Assembly (NCBI GenBank): GCA_021822115.1
Contig: JAJZSA010000028.1
Coordinates: 1 to 26,757 of the forward strand
Direction: 5' to 3'
Source of the DNA: Pseudomonadota bacterium
GTDB taxonomy: Bacteria; Pseudomonadota; Gammaproteobacteria; Burkholderiales; Gallionellaceae
DNA length: 26,757 nucleotides
The translations under genes and the position numbers were made by a program. Of the stretch, positions 23,283-26,757 are shown piece by piece; the first letter of the stretch is position 1, and each line of letters opens with the position of its first letter. The notes under the pieces are model-generated. The model ran no database searches, was not told the DNA's origin, and saw nothing but the letters and a program-made list of their open reading frames with translations.

Positions 23283-24974
23283 TCAGGCCTTGGGCGCGGC
23301 GATCAGTGCGCGGGCGCGCTTGATCGCATCATCCAGATCGGCTGCCACGTTCTCCTTGCCGATGCGTTCGAACAGCCCTGCCTGATGCATCAGGAAGTAG
23401 GGCTGCGTGTGCGGGCCGCACAGGATCAGGTGCTTGTGGCGCTTGTGCAGTTTCTCGTGCAGATCTTCCAGTACATGCAGCGCGCTGGCATCCATGCTGA
23501 TCACCTCGGTCATGTTGAGCACCAGCACGTCGGGTTCGGCGTGCTGCTGGTGCAGCACGCTTTCCAGCTTGTCGGCGATACCGAAGAACAGCGCACCGTA
23601 CAGGCGGTAGATCAGCACGCCGGGCGGTGCCATCTTGCGCGCCAGCGTGGCCTCGCCGTCGTCCGGCATCGCGGTGTGCTCTTCCGACAATTGCACATGC
23701 GACAGTTCGGTCATGTTGCGGATGAAGAACACCGCCGCCAGCAGCAGGCCCACTTCCACCGCCACCGTCAGATCGAAGATCACCGTGAACGAGAAGGTGA
23801 TCAACAGCACCACCGCATCGTGGCGCGGATAGGTCTTCAGGCGTTTGAACACGTCCCACTCGCCCATGTTGATCGCCACGATCATCAGGATCGCCGCCAG
23901 CGAGGCGAGCGGGATGTATTGCGCCAGCGGCGCGGCCACCAGCACGATGAGCAGCAGCGTCAGCGCATGCACCATGCCCGAGATGGGGCTGGTCGCTCCG
24001 GAGCGCACGTTGGTGGCGGTGCGCGCGATGGCGCCGGTGGCCGGGATGCCGCCGAAGAACGGCACCACGATGTTGGCGATGCCCTGCGCCATCAGCTCCT
24101 GGTTGGGGTCATGCTTGTCGTCGATCATGCCGTCGGCCACGGCGGCCGACAGGATGGATTCGATCGCCCCCAGCAGCGCGATGGTGAAGGCCGGCATGAT
24201 CAGATAGCGCAGGTCGCTGAGCGAGATCGCCGGCACCGCGAATTCCGGCAGGCCCTGCGGGATGCCGCCGAAGCGCGTACCGATGGTCTCCAGCGGCAGC
24301 TTGAACAGCGCCACCAGCAGCGTGCCCAGTGCCAGCGCCACGATGGGGGCGGGTACGCGCCGCGCCCAGCTCGCGGGATAGAACCAGATGAACAATGCAC
24401 TGAGCAGCGCCAAGGCCAGCGTGAGCGCATCCACCGTCGGCAGGCCGTGCCATAGCGCGCCCATCTTGTGGAAGAACTCGGCGGGCAGGGTGTCGATCTG
24501 CAAGCCGAGGAAGTCCTTCACTTCGGACAGCGCGATCAACACCGCGATGCCGTTGGTGAAACCGATGATCAACGGACGCGGGAAATATTTGAGCAGGCTA
24601 CCCAGCTTGAATGCGCCCATCAGCACCAGCATCACGCCGGCCATCAGCGTGCAGATGATCAGGTTGGCATAACCGTACTGCGCGATGATGCCGTACACGA
24701 TCACGATGAAGGCGCCGGTCGGTCCGCCGATCTGCACGCGCGAGCCGCCCAGTGCCGAGATGATGAAGCCGGCGATGATGGCGGTGAAGATGCCCGCTTC
24801 GGGTTTGGCACCGGAAGCGATGGCGAAGGCGATGGCCAGTGGCAGCGCGACGATGCCGACGGTGATGCCGGCGGTGATGTCGGTGCGCAGGCGCGCGCGG
24901 TCGTAGTTGTGCAGGGCGTCGATCAGACGGGGACGGAAATACGGCGAAACACGTGCAACGATGGTTTGCAACAT
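23283..24974 (-). CDS. SulP family anion transporter with STAS domain
   Basis: A 563-residue inner-membrane SLC26/SulP transporter. The membrane domain (about 25-410) shows the family marks VGIVALPLAIAFAIASG, GGPTGAFIVIVYGII, FTNGIAVLIALSEVKDFLGL and FFGGIPATGAIARTATNVRSGA. The C-terminal STAS domain (about 440-550) contains VLVLNMTEVISMDASALHVLEDL. Members carry sulfate, bicarbonate or dicarboxylates; the substrate cannot be fixed here. The ATG at 24974 gives the expected N-terminus, but its AGGAGG (complement of 24990-24995) is about 16 bases away, longer than usual, and no in-frame ATG, GTG or TTG lies closer. Only 24 bp separate it from the glucokinase stop on the same strand, so the two are probably co-transcribed. 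Confidence 0.92.
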   Translation of the reverse strand: MLQTIVARVSPYFRPRLIDALHNYDRARLRTDITAGITVGIVALPLAIAFAIASGAKPEAGIFTAIIAGFIISALGGSRVQIGGPTGAFIVIVYGIIAQYGYANLIICTLMAGVMLVLMGAFKLGSLLKYFPRPLIIGFTNGIAVLIALSEVKDFLGLQIDTLPAEFFHKMGALWHGLPTVDALTLALALLSALFIWFYPASWARRVPAPIVALALGTLLVALFKLPLETIGTRFGGIPQGLPEFAVPAISLSDLRYLIMPAFTIALLGAIESILSAAVADGMIDDKHDPNQELMAQGIANIVVPFFGGIPATGAIARTATNVRSGATSPISGMVHALTLLLIVLVAAPLAQYIPLASLAAILMIVAINMGEWDVFKRLKTYPRHDAVVLLITFSFTVIFDLTVAVEVGLLLAAVFFIRNMTELSHVQLSEEHTAMPDDGEATLARKMAPPGVLIYRLYGALFFGIADKLESVLHQQHAEPDVLVLNMTEVISMDASALHVLEDLHEKLHKRHKHLILCGPHTQPYFLMHQAGLFERIGKENVAADLDDAIKRARALIAAPKA

Positions 24975-24998
24975 AGTGGCTGTGACAGCACCTCCTGT

Positions 24999-25982
24999 TT
25001 AGTGGGATGGCCGGGCCGCATACAGCGCCGGTCCGTAGAGTGCCGCGCGGTCATTCAGGATGACGCGCACCGGCATGGCCTCCAGCAGGGGGCGCATGCG
25101 TCCCTTGTCGAGGAAGGATTCGAGAAAGACCCCGCTTTGCAGCAAGGGCAGGATCTTCGGCGCGATGCCGCCGCCCAGATACAGCCCGCCGCGGCTCATC
25201 GTCTTGAGCGCCAGGTTGCCCGCCTCGGCGGCATACAGCGTCACGAAGCGGCGCATGGTCTCGCCACACAACGCGTCGCGTTCCGCCAGCGCCGCATGCG
25301 AGATGGCGGCCGCTCTGCCCATGCGCTGCATATCCTGCGCCAGCCAATCCGGCGTGTGCGCTGCGCTTTTCGCCAGCAGGAAATCGTATAGCGCGGGGAT
25401 GCCCATGCCGGACACCACGCGCTCCCAGCTCACATGGCTGTGGCGTGCGCGCAAGGTCTGGGCGAATTCCCATTCCAGCGCATCGCGCGGCGCGAACGTG
25501 GCATGACCGCCTTCAGTGGCATAAGGCTGATGTACATGGCCGTCCCAGTGCAGGCCGGCTTCGCCCAGGCCGGTGCCGGCGGCGATGATGGCGCGGTGGC
25601 CGTGTGCCTGCGCACTGCCGGCATGCAGGGTGAACAGGTCGTCGGCCTCCAGGGCCGACAAGCCCCAGGCGGTGGCTTCCAGGTCGTTCAGCAGATGGCA
25701 GTGAGTGAAAGCGAAGCGCTGTCGCAAGGCTGACGCGTCGATGTGCCAGGGCAGGTTGGTGATCTGCGCGCTACCGTCGCGCACCGGACCGGCCACGCCG
25801 AAACACGCTGTAGCGAGCGGGCCGCTCTGGTCGAGGAAGTCTTGCAGCAGGGATGCCAGATCGGGGAAGTCGGCGCTGGCGTATTCGCGTTCCTGGACGA
25901 TGCTCACGCGCTGCCCCCTGACCTCGACCGTCGCCAGTCGCGTCTTGGTGCCGCCGATGTCACCTGCCAGCAATGTCGCCAT
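24999..25982 (-). CDS. glk: Glucokinase
   Basis: A 327-residue ATP-dependent hexose kinase of the bacterial Glk (ROK-distinct) family. The phosphate-binding motif is LLAGDIGGTKTRLA at the N-terminus. The glucose-site region is LLNDLEATAWGL with the catalytic Asp in the ND pair, followed by AAGTGLGEAGL, the EGGHATFAP loop, and GGLYLGGGIAPKIL near the C-terminus. The ATG at 25982 is chosen because it starts directly before the nucleotide motif; a longer frame would use TTG at 26042. Upstream of this ATG I see no clear Shine-Dalgarno. It supplies glucose 6-phosphate; its downstream partner is the SulP transporter. A divergent gene starts 111 bp away. Confidence 0.95.
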   Translation of the reverse strand: MATLLAGDIGGTKTRLATVEVRGQRVSIVQEREYASADFPDLASLLQDFLDQSGPLATACFGVAGPVRDGSAQITNLPWHIDASALRQRFAFTHCHLLNDLEATAWGLSALEADDLFTLHAGSAQAHGHRAIIAAGTGLGEAGLHWDGHVHQPYATEGGHATFAPRDALEWEFAQTLRARHSHVSWERVVSGMGIPALYDFLLAKSAAHTPDWLAQDMQRMGRAAAISHAALAERDALCGETMRRFVTLYAAEAGNLALKTMSRGGLYLGGGIAPKILPLLQSGVFLESFLDKGRMRPLLEAMPVRVILNDRAALYGPALYAARPSH

Positions 25983-26093
25983 GAAACGGGTGGGGCCCGG
26001 AAAAAACGAAATGCGCGCGATGATACTCCTGCGCAACAGCAATGCAACGGGCGCGTCATCAAGCCTTCATGCAGCGCGGTCACACTGCGTGCC

Positions 26094-26757
26094 ATGAAAA
26101 AGCTGCTCGCCAACTGGCGCTGGTTCATCCCTCTGCTGCTGTGGAGCGCGGATGCGCACGCATGGGGTCTGTATACCCATGTGTACTTCGCGCAGATGCT
26201 GCTGTGGGCGGTGCCGCTCAGCGATGCGCGCTACCGGCGCGCCATCCGCAACTTCCCGCGTCTGGTATTGGCCGGCGCCTGTTTGCCCGACCTCGCCCTG
26301 TGGAGCGACCGCTCCTGGGGGCAACCGTTCTCCACCACCCACCAGTGGCAACGTGCGCGCGACCTGCTCGAGAACGCGCAGAGCGACGAGGACTATGCGC
26401 TCTCGCTCGGCTTCGTCAGCCACCTGCTGGTGGACGTGATCGCGCACAACCACTTCGTCCCCGCGCACGAGAAGCTATGGGGTAACGTGCCGGTGCTCAC
26501 CCATGCCGCCTGCGAATGGGCGATGGACATGCACATCCGTCCGCAACTGTTCGCGCAACCGAGCGAGCTGTTGCGCACGCATCGCGCCGAACTGGCCGCC
26601 TACGTCACACGCCATTTTTCCTGCCCTGCTGTCATCGCCCAGCGCAGCATCGACATGCTGGCCGGCGCGGAAGGGTTGCTGCGCGGCAGCCGCCTGTCTC
26701 ACCTGTGCCATTACGGCGCACTGCGTTTCGATAGCGGTGTGGCGCGCCGCTTCAACT
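26094..26757 (+). CDS. Zinc-dependent phospholipase C-like exported protein, 3'-truncated
   Basis: The frame is open from ATG 26094 to the window end (221 codons), so the C-terminus is missing. Residues 1-23 are a signal peptide ending ADAHA, so cleavage would place Trp24 at the mature N-terminus, as in the zinc-dependent phospholipase C family, whose N-terminal Trp is a zinc ligand. Further candidate ligands follow in family order: His29 in GLYTHVYF, Asp66 in CLPDLALWSD, His83 in TTHQW, and His110, Asp114, His118 and His120 in FVSHLLVDVIAHNHF. The family hydrolyses phosphate esters of lipids, but many bacterial members are uncharacterised. It is divergent from glk; no clear promoter is seen in the 111-bp gap. 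Confidence 0.82.
   Translation, partial: MKKLLANWRWFIPLLLWSADAHAWGLYTHVYFAQMLLWAVPLSDARYRRAIRNFPRLVLAGACLPDLALWSDRSWGQPFSTTHQWQRARDLLENAQSDEDYALSLGFVSHLLVDVIAHNHFVPAHEKLWGNVPVLTHAACEWAMDMHIRPQLFAQPSELLRTHRAELAAYVTRHFSCPAVIAQRSIDMLAGAEGLLRGSRLSHLCHYGALRFDSGVARRFN

Overview
The window is a high-GC, densely coded chromosomal segment of a Gram-negative proteobacterium. Gene content and order (rarA next to serS, a dnaE of the ~1160-residue type, LytS/LytTR signalling, several outer-membrane and LPP20-type lipoproteins, a SulP transporter beside a glucokinase) fit a betaproteobacterium. From memory it resembles the Gallionellaceae/Nitrosomonadales, but the family-level placement is a guess. There is no rRNA, CRISPR array, transposase or integrase.

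Layout. 1-2748: the 3' part of rarA, a small GxxExxY-family gene flanked by a 29-nt imperfect inverted repeat with a 9-bp tandem repeat inside it, then serS. 2758-3540: a voltage-gated K+ channel-like protein. 3645-10113: eight same-strand genes with gaps of 0-16 bp or 4-bp start/stop overlaps. They are a DUF2141 secreted protein, an ABC ATPase, a MacB/LolC-type permease, a LolA-like periplasmic protein, an outer-membrane beta-barrel candidate, a small membrane protein, a LytS-type histidine kinase and a LytTR response regulator. 10120-11484 (minus): mltF, convergent. 11549-11896: an extended -10 promoter, a truncated copy of the 5' end of a tRNA-Ser, a palindrome-rich stretch, the intact tRNA-Ser(CGA) and a strong terminator. 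11998-12249: an orphan 83-aa protein with its own good sigma70 promoter. 12330-15821: dnaE. 15909-19112: a 1067-aa CBS/PAS/GGDEF/EAL protein. 19218-23241: a small beta-barrel protein and then a four-gene envelope cluster with LPP20-like proteins and two lipoproteins. 23283-25982 (minus): glk followed by a SulP-STAS transporter. 26094-end: a zinc-dependent phospholipase C-like exported protein, cut by the window edge.

How it fits together. Two segments look like coherent, poorly characterised envelope systems. The first (3645-10113) couples a mechanotransmission-type ABC pump to a LolA-like carrier and an outer-membrane barrel, and carries its own two-component regulator; I infer trans-envelope movement of a lipid or lipoprotein. 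The second (19831-23241) encodes a periplasmic protein, a large LPP20-like protein, an LPP20 lipoprotein and a 52-residue lipoprotein whose tail shares a 16-residue motif with the tail of the LPP20 lipoprotein. The GxxExxY cassette and the broken tRNA-Ser copy are the clearest signs of past DNA insertion or rearrangement.
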